Shown piece after piece: positions 37,118 to 50,515 of a stretch of DNA of 64,000 nucleotides. The translations under genes were made by a program, and so were the position numbers. Within the stretch, counting starts at the first letter, position 1, and each line of letters starts with the position of its first letter. A model generated the notes under the pieces. That model saw only the letters and a list, made by a program, of their open reading frames with translations, was not told where the DNA came from and searched no databases. This DNA comes from Formicarius rufipectus (Eukaryota; Chordata; Aves; Passeriformes; Formicariidae): contig VXAU01006167.1 of NCBI GenBank assembly GCA_013399695.1, positions 558,001 through 622,000 on the forward strand. The letters run 5' to 3'.

Positions 37118-37380
37118 ACAAAGAGTGATGGCTTCACCCTGACAGAAGGCAGGCTTAGATTATATATTAGGAAGAAATTCTTCCTTCTGATGGTGCTGAG
37201 ACCCTGGCACAGGTTGCCCAGAGAAGCTGTGGCTGCCCCATCCCTGGAAGTGTTCAAGGTCAGGTTGGACGGAGCTTGGAGCAACCTGGGATAGTGGAAG
37301 ATGTCCCTGCCCATGGCAGAGGGGTTGAGATGAGTTGATCTTTAACATCCCTTTCAACCCAAACCATTCTAAGTGTGTGA
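37118..37380 (+). mobile_element. CR1 LINE, 3' fragment (about 260 bp)
   Basis: The sequence follows the CR1 3' UTR order: 'ttaggaagaaattcttcctt', 'gcacaggttgcccagagaag', 'ggctgccccatccctggaag', 'caaggtcaggttggacgg', then 'cccatggcagaggggttgag' and 'tcaacccaaaccattcta'. The terminal ATTCTATG units are degraded to TCTAAGTGTGTGATG. It is 5' truncated and non-coding. Confidence 0.95.
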
Positions 37381-38100
37381 TGCTCCCACAAGAGCAGCAG
37401 TGCTGGAATGTACCCAGGAGTGCAGATGTACAGGGACATAGCCAGAATATGGACACAGAACCCAACACCAACCTGCTGCCGTATGGTGGTACCCGTGACA
37501 TTCAAGGAAGAAGCCAGACAAAATGGGTACTTGATGCTGTCGCGTCTTTGGAGCAAACTGTTATTCTCAAACAAACTGTTTCTTTCCTGTTGGCCACTCC
37601 AAACACTCCCTTTCCTTCCAAAAAATCATGATGAGCATCGTGTGAGCCCCATAAGCCCCGCTTTCCACCAGCCCTGCCCCATGGGCAGCTCCTCTGCCAT
37701 GAGTGGCCGTATCTCACCTGCGGGGTGCTGGAAGCTGTCAGGCCTAAAAAATTCACAGCTCTCCAGGGAACAGGAAAGCTATTTTAGAGGATTTAAAATT
37801 GCAGCAGCTGAAATTATTTCCTGAAGCCTGCATTAAGTTATTCAGGCATCTAGCTGTGCAGGTACAAAGCAATTCACTCATAAAAATGCTTCTCCCTGAT
37901 AATTTTCTTCATTTCTCCCACAGTTACGGTTTTCTCTGTGCTACTGGGATGCAGGGAAATAACCTGGTTTAAGTGAGCATGTTCAGGATAGGACCCAAGC
38001 CACCCATGTCCCTGGAGCACTCAGCCTGTCACAAACATGCTTGGGATTCATCTCTGGGGCCCTGGGGAGGAGAAGCCGGGTCAGTGCCCTCCCCACAGGG

Positions 38101-38129
38101 CAGCCCGTGTCCCAGCCCGTGTCCCAGCC
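38101..38129 (+). repeat. 12-base tandem repeat, about 2.4 copies
   Basis: The unit CAGCCCGTGTCC is perfectly duplicated at 38101-38112 and 38113-38124 and followed by CAGCC. It lies in a small CpG-rich patch. Confidence 0.85.
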
Positions 38130-38817
38130 TTACGCCAGGGTCAGGCGCCCCACATCACGCGCCGAAGCACCGCCACCGACTGGCACTTCACAGCTGCTTT
38201 GAGGTGCTGCCAGGGACTGGAGGTCCCGACTGCCAACAAATCACAGCCATTGTGCTCCATCGCTCCCCCCTTTCTCCCAGTTAATAGCCCCTTTCTGTCC
38301 CCAGGGAACGTGATTCTGCATCATCCCATCCCTCTGTGAACCACAACTCTGCTCCAGGCTGGCTGCCTGCAGCCACCATAGGTGATGTCCCCACTGGGGC
38401 TCTCAGTGCTGGCCCTGCAAGGGGTGGGTGCACACCAAAAACACCCCACTTCGATGGTTGGCACATTCAAAAAAAATCTTTGCCACCACAGTATCCATAA
38501 GTCCTTCCACTAAAACATGGGGTTCATTCCCAAATTGTTGCAAAAGCATCTCCCCTGCTCACCCCACAGCGGATGTGTCCCACCCAGGGCAGTGGCACCA
38601 ACACGAGGGCTGGAGCAGGTGGGTTGTTTGGAGGCTCTCCGGGAACATGGGAACACGATCCACTGAGCCAAGCTGTTGTTCTCATTTGTAATTCAGCGTT
38701 AAGGAAATCTGCAGTATTCTCCCATCAGCCTCCCCATCCCGGAGGATAATTGATGCTAACGTCATTTCATTTTGGTCCAGCTGCAGGGCTCAGGAACAGA
38801 TGTTTTATTGTTCAAAC

Positions 38818-38887
38818 TGAACACACAAAACCCAAAAAAAGTTTAAAAAAAAACCCAAAAAACCACAAAGCAACAAAAAACAACTAA
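38818..38887 (+). repeat. A-rich low-complexity tract
   Basis: Runs of 5-9 A are separated by CCC, GTTT or CAAC. It may be the decayed tail of an old retroelement, but no body is recognisable upstream. Confidence 0.75.
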
Positions 38888-41800
38888 TTTGGGTTTGTGG
38901 TGAGGTTAGCCGCAGTTTCCTCTCCCCAGAAAGGCAAGGAGACAGAGCAGCAGTCCCTGGGAAGACCCATGCCTTGGGAAAGCCAAGATTTATACCTCCA
39001 GGTAAAAATCGACCTCAATATATGATGCAACACCTGCACCCTTCAAAATTCTGCCGTGTTCAACACGCAAGCACTTCCAGCAGAGAATAGTTTGTCCAGC
39101 ACTGAGCTGTCACCTCCAGGTGGGACACGCCTTTACATCCTCCCAGGAACAGAGATCCACCTGAGTTTTACACAGAGGAGCACAGCACTTGCTTAAGAGC
39201 AAATATACATGTGTCGTCCAAGGAGCAGACAAAAATAGGTGTAGAAATGTGCCATTGGCACGTGCATCTTCAGAGCTCATCGACAGCATCCTGCACAGTC
39301 AATGTTTCTGGGCTCACAGCTGTAGGGGAGTGCTGGGAGCCTCACATGGACACACACACATTTCTTCAGGAGCACAGGATGGAGGGAGGAGGGCCATGAG
39401 CTGCTCTGCAGCAGGTGCAGGACAATACCTGGTCCAGCCCTGGTCCAGCTAAGCACTTCACTGGGAAGCTACCACCAGGCAAGCTGTGGAGCAAGTGAAA
39501 AATGCTTTGTTTTTTGACAAAAAGAGAGCTGTTTAAAATAAAAAGGTCTTGCTAAAAAGACAAAAAGCAAGCTCTAAACTCACCCAGGTTAATAGATATT
39601 TAATACTGATTTTAACTCTTGCACTAGCAACCCTCTAGGTAAGAATGGCACTGGCATCTCTTATGCCAACTGGGAAGGAGGTACCAGAACAGGAATAGCT
39701 GCTCTCCTTGCCTCACTTGTGGAGGCACCTCTGCTGTAGGTGAAACCTGACCCCAGAAAAAAAGAGCTCTGAAATGCCCACATCAAATTGCTTGAGTAAT
39801 TTTCCCTACATGGCCAATTCAGAAGGCACAGGACTGCCTGTGAGGCTGAAGGGAGCACCTTTTGACACCTCCTGCTGTGTGCCATATGCTTGGCATTATT
39901 TCTGACAGCATTTTGTGTTTTCTTTCTGTTCCACAAGAAGGGGAATGAGAAGGATCTAATCCAAGGAATCCAATCCATGAAACACTCCAGTCCTCCTCAG
40001 GAGACTACACTGGAGCTGGGACCCAGCACATGGTTTGAGAAGCCCTGGCAGGAGAATGACCACAGCATCTCATTTTAGCAAGCCGGTGGTGGGGGAAAGA
40101 CACTGAATTTTCATGGCTGCAAGTAAAACAGAGCTTGACCATGATGATCTCTGAGCTCTGCAGCACCTGTGCTGCAAATCCAGTTGCCAAGACCCACTGG
40201 GAATCAGTGTCAGATGTGACTGTCCCCTTGAGAAGAACACTATTAGGTGGTAGAACTCTGTACAGGGAAAACAGCAAGAGGTTGGAGGTGGAAAACACCT
40301 GCTGGATCATGCACCCCTTCTCATTCATCTGGGCGAGCAGCAAGGATACAGAGCCAGTAAACGTCCCCCATCTTTGCCTGGTGACAAGTTGTTCCCACTT
40401 CAAAACAGGCTCCCCTGCATCCCACCTCAGGCCCACGGATACTTTGCGCCTCCTCTACGACTGCTGGCTCCAGTTTCCCAGCTGGCTTGGCAGCAGCCCA
40501 TGACCACAGGCGTGTTAGAGCTGTGAGCAGGCAAGGGGAAGTGTTGGAGAAACCATCACAGCAAGATGGCAGGATTTGTTGTCCCCAGGGCCAGGGATCA
40601 GCACTGGCCCATGGGAAACCTCGCTGGCCAGCAGAGTCCCTGGAGGGAGGGGGTCCAGGGAGGTCACTGAAACCTTCAGGTGGTGGTGACATTGTACGGG
40701 GAAATGTAGGGAAGCAAGGAGAGGGCAGAATCCAGCCCTGCACCAGCTGGGTCAGCTATAGGTACAGAGCCCGAGAGGAGAATTCTGAAGATGTCATGGA
40801 AAATATTTGCTCTGTGAGGTCAGTGCACCCCTGGCTTCTCTTTGCGGGGACTTTGAACACAGGAGGGCAGACGTTTCCCGCACGCTCCTGCAGGCAAGAG
40901 GCCGGGGAAAGCAGGAGCTTCCCTGCACTGGGAATATGAAAAGCACAAGTGGAAAGTTTTGTGCATAAGGCAAAGCAACTGAGCCATCAGCTGCTGGCTG
41001 CTGGCTGCTTGCTATTAGGGGAAACAGCCTGTTGTGGAAAAAAAGGGGTGGACCTCTGAGTAAAGGCCTGGGGATGCCCCAGAGCAAAGCCACTGACCAG
41101 CAGGATAACACCAGGAAGTGCAGGCAGGTTCTGGGTTGTGTATTAAAGGGGGAAAGTCACCCCAAAACTGTTGTGTGTTGGAGGAGATGTGTGGGCTCTC
41201 AGCATGGAAAGGTAGAAACGACTTGGCATGCCCATAGGGCATCTCCTGTGGAGCCAGCTATCCTCCCCCCATCACAATGTCCTGTGCACCACACCAAGAA
41301 AGGCTCAGAAAAGAGATCCCAGTTCCCAAGTCTATTTCCAGCAACAGCATCCTCTTCTTCAGCTCCCTCTGACAGGGATTCTGTCACAACCTTTGATGTG
41401 CAAGCCGTGGTTTGAGTGTTGGTTCTGCTAAATCCTATCATCAGTGTGTGTATCTCTGGATGAAAGCAACTGGCTCCCTGCTTGTGTGATTATCACTGGG
41501 TGCTCAGGCCACCTGAACCAGGCAATGCCAAGCATTTGGGGTAGCTCGAGCAGGGAAAATCATCTCATAGAAGATCATTGGAAAAGGCAGATGAAGCTAT
41601 TTCACATCTTGAAAGGTGCAGCTCTTAAACAATGACTCTCAGCACATCTTGTTTGTCCTAACTGCTAGAAGAATCACTTGCCTTGAAGCAGGGACCCGAT
41701 ACCTACTGCTCTTCCTAGGAGTATCTCTTGTTACACTTTCTGGTTGGGTCAGCATCCCAGGGGACAGTTTCTCTTTTTATTTCAGGCTTAGCTTATAAAG

Positions 41801-43269
41801 TGATGGTTTTCCCCCGAAGCCCCCCAAGGGGGCTGTGACTTCATTACCCCTCACAAGTGAAGGAGGGTGGGAGGAGCTCCCAGTGCCGTCAGCAGTGACT
41901 CAAGAGGTGAGATTCCCACCCGCCTGACTCACTCCCTGTTGAGCCCAGGCCCTGGCAAGATGCTTCCCTTGCATCACTGGCTGCTAGAGAAGATGAAGAG
42001 GTGCAAGCTGTTCTCTCAAGGAGATGTGCTGTGCCATTTGAAGCCCCTACACCTTCCCCTTTGCTAGTTTTTTTCCCCATCCTCAGCTTTTGACTCCCTG
42101 TGTTGCCAACTCATCACGGAGCAAGCACGGTATGGGTGACCTTCTCCTAGACGTACTGAAGCTCCCCACCACTCTCCAGTTTGTCCCAGTCTCATCTCAG
42201 CATCCCAACACCTCCAGCTCCCTCGAGGCAGGGTGCCCATCATGCTACCAAAAAAATCCCCCACTGAGATCCCTTGCACTGAGAGTCCTCAGGCACCCTG
42301 TTGCCACCCCAGAATGGAGTCTCCAGCTTGGCACAGCCAGACTCTCACTCCCTTGGGGCTCTTCTAGGAGTGGCAACAGAACAAGGACTGTGTTCTGCCC
42401 ACTGCCTTGCTGGTCCCCAGGTCTGCCACCCAGAGCCCTGGCACCCATCCACCCAGCTGCCCCTCGCCTCAGCTGGGCACCTCAGTGGCTGGGACACTTG
42501 AGCCCTGGCTCAGCTGTTGACTCCAGTCCATCCCCAAGGAGAGGGATGGGGATGAGTAGTTGCTCCTGGCTCCAGAGTGGAATTTCACTCACTTCAGTGA
42601 CCTAGAGCCTGTGGTGTGCTCTAAAAATACAAATAAACCAGTGGGTGGTACAAAACCCACCCTGTTTCCCGCAGAGGGCTGCTCGGCCAGACCCTGTCTC
42701 CCTGGCTGAAAGAAATTAAGCTGAGGGCTAAAAAAGAAGGACAGATCATGTTCGTCCCTGGTCACAGCTGAAGAATAGATGTAGAAATTTGTTGGGGCAA
42801 ATCTGCTGCTGACTTAGGTATGGGGTTGGGAGCAGGAAGGTTCCCTGTGCCACTCATGCTAAGCCAGGACAGCCAAGCTTGTCCCATCTCCCCTGAGTTC
42901 TCTCATCCCTCTGATCACTCCATTGCCCCTCTCATCCAAAGCTGACTGCTGCTGGAAGGCCACGCTGGGAGCAGGGGGCACAGCAGCCCCCATCCGCCAA
43001 GAGCATCCCACACTTGTGGTGTCCCTGTCCCCAGCCACCCCCTCCTTTGCCACTTCAGACAAGCCTCAAAGCGGCAGCAGGGGCTTTTCTTTCCCATCCT
43101 CACCTGTTTGACTTTATGCTCCATATTAACTAACCTCACCCCCATTCCTACCTCCCCAGGTCTCGCCAGGTCTCCCACTTGGGATCATCCATACTCAGTC
43201 ACCACATGGACACTGTTAACAGAAACCATCCAAAGCCTAACACTGGTCTAATTAACATGACGTACCGTG

Positions 43270-44110
43270 ATTGCAAAACTCCCTTCCCACCCCACTCCTC
43301 TTGTATCCGGGGACCCACATGCCCTGCCCTGCCTTCGGGTGTCCCCTTGCGTGTCCCCAGCCGGCTTCCCGCTGCTCCCAGGGACAGGGAGCCAAAGGGG
43401 ACGGCAGACAGTGGAGGTCATGGTTTCCCTGCACCCAGCAATAAACAAGTTCTCCGGAGAGGCAGGGGAGGGGGGCAAAGAGCCCAAGTGAGATGCATTT
43501 TTGCAAGCAGGCAGCCTAGGAGCTGCTTGAAGCGCGCTGACAGCCGGCGCAGCGGAGCGGGTGTTATCTGTGAATGGGTGCGGGATGTTACCCACGGCTC
43601 CTGCCGCCGCCAGCACGGGGAGGTGGAGAAGGGGAGCGGGGAGGGGGAGAGGTTTGTTCCTCAGCCAAGAGGCTATTTCTGACTCTGGGAGAGGGTTTGC
43701 AAGCAGCAGCTGGACCCAGGCTGCACCCGAGGAATATTCACCCGCTCTGGGCTGGAGAAGCTTCCCTGTCTCCGGACTCTTAAGTGCAAGCTCCACCTCA
43801 CCATTCCCATCACTCCTGTCCCCTTGCTGGTGATGCCACATGCCCTGGGACACGCCGTCCCGTGCACTGCCACCCCGAGAAGCCACCAGGCTGGCGACAT
43901 CCCCGGGCAGGGAGCAGCTAATGCAGGGAGCCGATTGAGTTACAGGCCAGCGGTTGTATCATGTTTACCAACTCCCCACCGTGTATCCTGTGCCGGGAGG
44001 ATTCCTGGAAGCGGGAGCTGATTTCACACCCCCTCCCCGTGCCCCACAAACACGCGGGCTATGCCGAAAGCAGATCTCCGCACGTGACCGCGGCCGATAT
44101 TGCCCAAGAT
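43270..44110. promoter_or_regulatory. CpG-rich island in intergenic DNA
   Basis: CpG dinucleotides are strongly enriched over the flanks, about forty by eye, with dense clusters at 43530-43620 (gcgcgctgacagccggcgc) and 44040-44100 (which also contains a CACGTG E-box and ccgcggcc). CpG islands usually mark promoters, sometimes distal enhancers. A 212-codon minus frame (43248-43886) spans it but has no recognisable domain. No TATA box or splice-supported exon is evident, so the target and direction are unknown. Confidence 0.45.
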
Positions 44111-44119
44111 GCTGGCAGG

Positions 44120-47100
44120 GAGCAGCCACCGCCTCCCATCTCTCCTCCTCCTCCCATCTCCAGCACAGGGCTGATCCCTTCCCCTTTTTTTTATGCTCCT
44201 TCCCCTCCCCTTGACTCTGTTTAACTTTTTCCATCTCTTAATTTAAAGCAGAGGCAGTGGTTCCTGCCAGAGATGCTGAAGGTCTCCAAACCCCCAATGG
44301 GATGCTTAAATCCTAGGTTGCCTCTGATCCCATGCCATCAGGCTGCTCAGGCGACACCAGAGCATCATCTGCCAGCCACTTTGGGGTGAATAAAGCCCTG
44401 GAGTCCAGACTCTCTGCATGGTATATGAACCCTTTACCTGTGCAGGGAAACAGGATGTGAGTCTGAGCATCACTTGCAAACCCAGACATTAGGACAGCAG
44501 TCTCCAGCCTCATGGCATTGGGGTTTGAGGATACTGCAACACCTTCCCTCCATCAGGCAGACAGGGACAGAGCAGGAAGATTCTCCTGCCTCCCCCCAGG
44601 CCATGCACGGACACACTGATCACCTCTGACGCTGAACTCTGCTACCCAGAAGCTTGGTCTGGAAATCTTCCCCCTGTGGCACCCAAAGGCATCCATTCAT
44701 GGAGTTCAGGCTGTTTCTGAAGCCCTGCCAACCTCTCTTCTCCCTGCCAGCAGATTTTGGGGTGGAAGTTGATGGGTTGGTAGGTGCCACCACTGCTTTT
44801 CTTTCATATCTGTGCCAGCTGGCTCAGAGAGATGGTCCCTGGACTACCACCCTCCCCTTGGAGATAACACTTTGGGGGGGATCTTCTCACTGGCGTGCCA
44901 CTGCAGTGGGACAGGACACTGTGCAGATACATCACTGCTGGGGAGCCTGGGAGAATCAGGCACCTGGATTGCTCCCAGCCAGCCTCTCCTGCATCCCCAT
45001 TAACATCCCAGCAACACCCCTGAGAAATGGGAAAGGTTGGCCCAGTTGGGAACTGGCCCCAGTTGGGAATTGAGACCCAGCTCCTTCACCTCAGCTCACA
45101 GGCACACGGAGGACTTGGGTGGCCCCTTCATCGCTCACACTCCCTTTCCCTGAGCCCTTCCATGCCTCTGATCCAGGTGGGGCAGGCCAGAAGAGGTATG
45201 TGCTTGCAAATGCTGGTCCAAAAGCTCTCATCAGCCCATGTGCCCTGTTTGCAGATGCTCTGCATGGGAAACTCATAGCTGGCATCAAGCAGTCAGCCAC
45301 CCCATGGCCAGGCAGAGCATAGCCCCGGCTTTACATTCTGGTTTAAATCATTTATTCTCTCTCCCTTTTGGGAACAGCATCAGCCACATCTGGTCTTCTA
45401 CCTGGTACCCCACCTGAATTACCCTCAGGACTTCGGTGTGATATCCAGCATCTCCACAGGGCTCCTGATACACTTGCTTTCTGATTCACTTTGCATGCAT
45501 CCCTTCTTAAGACAGATTGTTTACATCTTTCAAGAGGGTCCTGTGTATCCAAATCTATTCAAGATTTCTTTTTGAGACAGACTGGAAAACTATCCTGAGT
45601 TGCCACTGGGGCAGAGGTTTCCCTTGGATAATTTTACACATTCAGGAAGACAAACTGCAAGATTTAATCTTGCAAAGACCCCTGAAGCATTTGACTTGAG
45701 ACACTTGCACTATTTCTTCCTGGCAATCAAAACAGCTTCAAGCTGAAAGTTAACCTAAACCTCCTGGGTTTCTTTCTAGTATGCATTTTCCCCTTGTAAA
45801 CAAAGATCCAAGCAAAGCACCTTTGCTACCCAGTGGAAAATTCAATTTTGGGGAAGGAAAAAGGCTTTTAAAATAAATAGTTGGATTTGCAAAGGGTCGG
45901 GGCAGCATCCATCCCATTGGGTGGGCTCTGGGAACATGGGTGGAGAGTACTGCTGCATAAAAATAGGGGAAAAGGAGAAAGGAAATGGGAGGATGTGAAA
46001 ACGAGGAGCAGAGAGCCTCTGCAGGACCGAAGGAAAATGCCAGGAGCATCCCCTGATTTAAGGTGACTGCTCCCAATGCTCAGTGCTGTTGCCACATGGT
46101 GATGGATCAGCTCTGACACTGTTTGAGGTCTGGATCCTTATCCCACAGACGGGAACACCCTGTCTCCAGCCATCTCAGCACAGCGATGACTTGGAAGGGA
46201 ACCCACACTGATGCCATGGATATGAGTAATGTCGATGCTGACTTCCAGCGAAGCACCCCTCCCCATGACCTCGTCAGAGATCCCCAGCTCCTCTGCAAGT
46301 TCTGTCTCTCCCATCACATCTGTGTGCAGTTGTCCTTGTCCTCCGCCAACCCCTTCCCACCTTCCTCTAATTACAAGTATCATGGAAGCCCTGGCAAAAG
46401 CCCAAATAGCAGCCAGGCCCCTGTCAGCACCTATTATCTCCCTGCGTTAACCGTGTCCTTAGTGAGCTGCTTAAAAATAAAGGCAGAAGGATGTTGCCCA
46501 TGGGCAGGAATTTTCCAGTGGGAAGGTACAGCCAACCTGGGTCACGGGATGTGGTACCCTGGCTTGTGTCACCCACTGGCACCATAAGAGCACCATGAGA
46601 TGCCTCCCCTTCCTATACTGCTCAAATCCCTCTCCCAGGGCATTTCCCCAGAAAGTCACTTTTCATGGGCCAGTTGAACCTGAAACACCTCAACCTCATT
46701 CCAGGGGCACAGGCTCTAATCTCCACATTCATCCCACAGGGACACCAGAGCACTTGAGAGTCACTTGGCATGAAGCTTCACAAATGAAGTTCTCTGTTGA
46801 GCCCTGTCTGTGGGACATGAGGACTGAGCAGAGGGAGGGGTCTCTCGGTCATGGGTCTCTGTCCCATCAGGTTCCCTGCAGGAATTTTAACAGAGTCCAG
46901 CCCCACTGGTGTGGCTCAGGAGGAGATGACGAGGATCAAGAGCTGTTTGAGGATGAGAAGGTGGGAACAGAGGGCTCCTTGAGGATGCAGACACACCTGG
47001 GAGGGAAGGCATCCTCACCTTTGCTGGAGGGGCACTTCCTCACTGCAGCACAGAGCACGTTCAAGCTATTGCAAACCAGCTGAATAGCTGGCAGGGCATC

Positions 47101-49664
47101 CCAAACCACTTCCCTTGGCCACAAGCAGTGAGATCCACAGGGCTTTCAAGGGAAAACTCCACTATCCTCTCTCCAGCCCACTTCCTGGCTGGCAACGGAC
47201 TGTCTCCAGCTCCCTGCCACTCCACATCTGGAAGGGAAGCATCAGGAGGGGACACGCTGGGCACTTCCCTCCTGCACATCTGGGATTTGAGAGCACTGCT
47301 TCATTGTGCTGGGGCAGGGAGAGTTTTGCTGGGGTTATTATTCCAAGCTGGCCTGGAGTCCAAGGGAAACAAAAGCTTCTTCCTTGCCAAAGGGAGGGCT
47401 GGCTAGAGGAAGCCACTGGAGACGAGGGCTGGGCTATTCTCTGGGCTTCTGAATGCTACATTTTGGTGTTTAAATTTAGCCCTAGATTGAAGTTTTGCAG
47501 ACATGAGCCCTTCTGCTGAGCCAGCAGCCTGGTCAGCATCAACATTAACTTCTGCTGTGCAGTTTGCCCTTCCGTCCCTGCAAGCTCACCCTCCAAGCCT
47601 CCAGCCCCAGCAGCAACATGCTTCAGCAGGACAGATCCCTGGCAAAGAAACCATCCAGACATGCTCCAGAGAGCAGCCATGGCTGGGCAAGGCAGTCTGG
47701 TTGGAGTAACAGGCTTTTTTGGCCACCCAGACTGCATCAAGAGAAAGGGAGATGCTTGCAGCTTTTCCTCTCCTCATTGTGCAGATGACCAGCTTGACCA
47801 AAGAGAATTTTCCAGAAGTGATGGAGAGGTCAGGTGTTGAGAGCTCTGGCAGTGTCCTGTGTCACCTGCTTTTTTTCCGGGGGCACAGAAAGTCCTTGCA
47901 GCTTTTGGCCTCTCATACTCCAGCCCTTGAACTTCAGGATGCCAGTCCTTGCCTGGGAAGGGAGCCAAGTCCCCCACTTGTATTTCATCACCATTACTGC
48001 AATCCATTTCCCCTACCTTGCTCCAGAGCATGGCAAATGGCTTCAAGGAAAAAAGCCTTGCTCACAGCAGGTTTCCCCTCTACACTTAGACCCCCAGATG
48101 GGATACACACTGCTTTTTTTCCCTCCCAAATCCATAATTTAAAGTCTCCAGCCAGAAGTTGTTTCCATAGTGCTTGATCATACCACCTGGGAAGCTGGGC
48201 ACAGTCCAGGACTTGCCAAAGGCTGTCACTCCCCCACTGTCAGGCTCTGTGGCCTCTGCTTGAGTTGGCCATTGGAATTAAAGCAGGCAAATAAGGAATC
48301 AGGAAGAATGCTGTTTATTTGCTGGAGTTCTGCAAACAATTAATATGGCCTTGTCCTTTGGATGAACCTGGTTTGATAAGGATCCTATTCATATACCGAT
48401 GATTCCTTAAGAACAGAAGGTTGAATGCAAGTGAGCAATCCAGCTGTTGTCTGCTCTGTGTCTGCAAGGGAAGTGTGCCTGCCGGCTCCTACCCCTGGGA
48501 AAAGTGATGCTCCAAGCTTTCAAGGCTTTTCTGCACAAATCCCATGTTGTGTAAGAAGTACCCTGTATATATGGTGGAAGGCATAATGGATGGTGGGGAA
48601 TCACTGGCTGAAAAGCACTGGATGTGGCTGAAGAGACAACCTGACTTTCAAAGGGCACCAAGGGATAGAAATATCACAATAGATCTCTAAGATGAATGGA
48701 CTAAATATTGCAAATTTTTAATACACGGAGTACTTGAATAATGCAAACACTGAATACCCAATTTCATGGCTTATTAAAATCCTGGGGAAGATGATCCTCT
48801 CCACACACAGCTCCCTAGGGATGAACTGTGTTTCACTGCTCTTGGTAGGGTTCAAATGTTACAGGGATGCACACAAAGCTTTGAGCACAGCAAGCCTCCA
48901 GAAAACACAGAGGTAGCTCTGACTGAAGTGTATCGCCCTTCTTTCTTACTATATACTAATTATGATTGGAAGATAAATATATAATACACATGGAAATATG
49001 TGCTTCTCTCTAGGAAAGGAATTGTAAGCATACAGAGCCATATGCAAGCTGAGAAGAGCAGAAACACAGCAGCCAGATCCACGCTGAAAAGCTTTTCCCC
49101 ATGACAAAAAAACCTGGTGTCAGTGTAAGGAGAATTAAATGGATTCAGTGAGTGGCTTAATATGTTTTGCTAAACTTATGACTCATTGAGGAAGAAGCAT
49201 GGAGGGAAGATGCTCCCTGCTGCACAAGAGAGCCATAACACAGACATAATCCAGCTGAGCTTCTCTGCTGAAGTTTTGAGTAATCCTGAAGGTCTGGGAA
49301 TACAGGTCAGCTGTTTTACACCAACTCAGTTGCTCCTACAATCTCCATCCTTTCCTTAGCAAGTGTTTTTTCTTTAACCCTCTTTAATTCCTTCCTTTTC
49401 CTGGTCAGTTGCTGCCATGACAGGCTCAGTTCTGTCAGAAAAGCTCACATCTGCAGATTAAAATATGATTCTGCCTGAAGAGCAGCTCTAGAAGAGTTGA
49501 GGTGATGTGGTCTCAATGACCTGCAGCAACCAAGCCCATGGCTGCATCAGTTCTGCAGTGCTGTTGAGGGATAACAGGGAATGGTGCCACCAAAGGAAGA
49601 GTCTGATGCTCAGAAAACCCATGGGAAGCACACCCAAGTCTCATTGGGCTTTTTCCCCTGTAGA
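44120..49664. other. Intergenic stretch without genes
   Basis: About 5.5 kb of unique sequence in which I recognise no gene, repeat family or RNA. A 12-base unit CCCAGTTGGGAA is repeated at 45041-45070. Open frames here reach about 160 codons in several frames at once (for example 46123-47083), which is what moderately GC-rich, stop-poor DNA yields by chance. Confidence 0.6.
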
Positions 49665-49818
49665 GACTGCACCAAGCCTGCCAGAGATCAAGAAGCATTT
49701 GGACAACACTCTCAGGCACATGGTGGGATTCTTGGGGGTGTCCTGTGCAGGGCGACGAGTCGGACTCTTTGATCCTTGTGAGTCCCATCCAACTCAGGAT
49801 ATTCTATAATTCTGTATT
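49665..49818 (+). mobile_element. CR1 LINE, 3' end fragment
   Basis: The block 'gcatttggacaacactctca' followed by a glycine-like GGGATTCTTGGGG segment, 'gatccttgtgagtcccatcc' and the end ATTCTATAATTCTGTA match a CR1 subfamily 3' end that differs from most other copies in this window. The left boundary is uncertain; related sequence may extend towards 49500. Confidence 0.88.
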
Positions 49819-50229
49819 TCTCCATGATGGAGATGATGGTTGAACCCCATTAATAAACCCAAAGGGAAAATTAGTAAGCTGTAAGCGTAACAAGAACAGT
49901 TTGCAGATTTATTGCCCAAAATCCTACTTTTGGTTTGCAGGAAGCCCTGATATTTTTGCAAAGGCTTATTTGACCTTGGTAAAAGGGAAGTGTTGTTGGA
50001 TTTGAGCCTCTTTGGGCCAAATTCTGTCCTGTAGCTGTAAAGGGCCACCCCCTCTCACTTCTGTGTGGCTATCCAAAACACCATGCTGGGTTTGTACCAC
50101 CCTGTATAATTTCTAGGCAGGTCTTCATGAGAACATTCCTGGATGCCATCTGATTTCACAAGTGCCAAGAACTTTTTAAACAACACGTAGAAACCAGGGA
50201 AAACATATTTAAAATGAGCAAAAATCAGC

Positions 50230-50270
50230 TGGGGAGAGAAAAAAAAAAAAAATCAACAAAACAAACCACA
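50230..50270 (+). repeat. A-rich low-complexity tract
   Basis: A run of about 15 A is followed by caac/aaac/cacacc units. No LINE or SINE body precedes it that I can recognise, so it is listed as simple sequence. Confidence 0.7.
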
Positions 50271-50480
50271 CCCACACCTCCCCCACATGCCTTGAGCTCT
50301 TCTCTTGGGGAAGAGGAGGCAGAAAGCCAACCCTGTCCCATCAGTGGGGATGCAGCTTGGGAAGCTGGGGGGGCAGGCCAGCACAGCCCTGCCGCCTCCA
50401 ATCATACCGCCGGCAACTCTCGTTGCTATGGCCCTCAGGTCTGAAACTTTGGAAATTAGGTAAAAGGTCTAAACATGAAG

Positions 50481-50515
50481 CTTTTTCTTTTTTTTTTTTC
50501 CCCCCTCCTCCCCCT
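50481..50515 (+). repeat. Pure polypyrimidine tract (35 bases)
   Basis: The tract runs from T-rich to C-rich without a purine. Long pyrimidine tracts can adopt triplex (H-DNA) forms; here it is most simply low-complexity sequence. Confidence 0.8.

Larger units (their letters stand above)
37381..43269. other. Intergenic stretch without genes
   Basis: No gene or transposable element is recognised. Minor items are a small CpG-rich patch at 38090-38190 containing two and a half copies of the 12-base unit CAGCCCGTGTCC (from 38101), and an A-rich tract at 38818-38887. The remainder is unique, with chance open frames up to about 170 codons. Confidence 0.6.

Noticed and set aside
41560..41585. Possible CR1 end around 'catctcatagaagatcattgg'
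   Set aside because: The resemblance is confined to a few bases and neither flank aligns with the CR1 tail.
43248..43886. 212-codon minus-strand open frame
   Set aside because: It coincides with the CpG-rich island, is low in complexity and overlaps plus-strand frames; no domain is visible.
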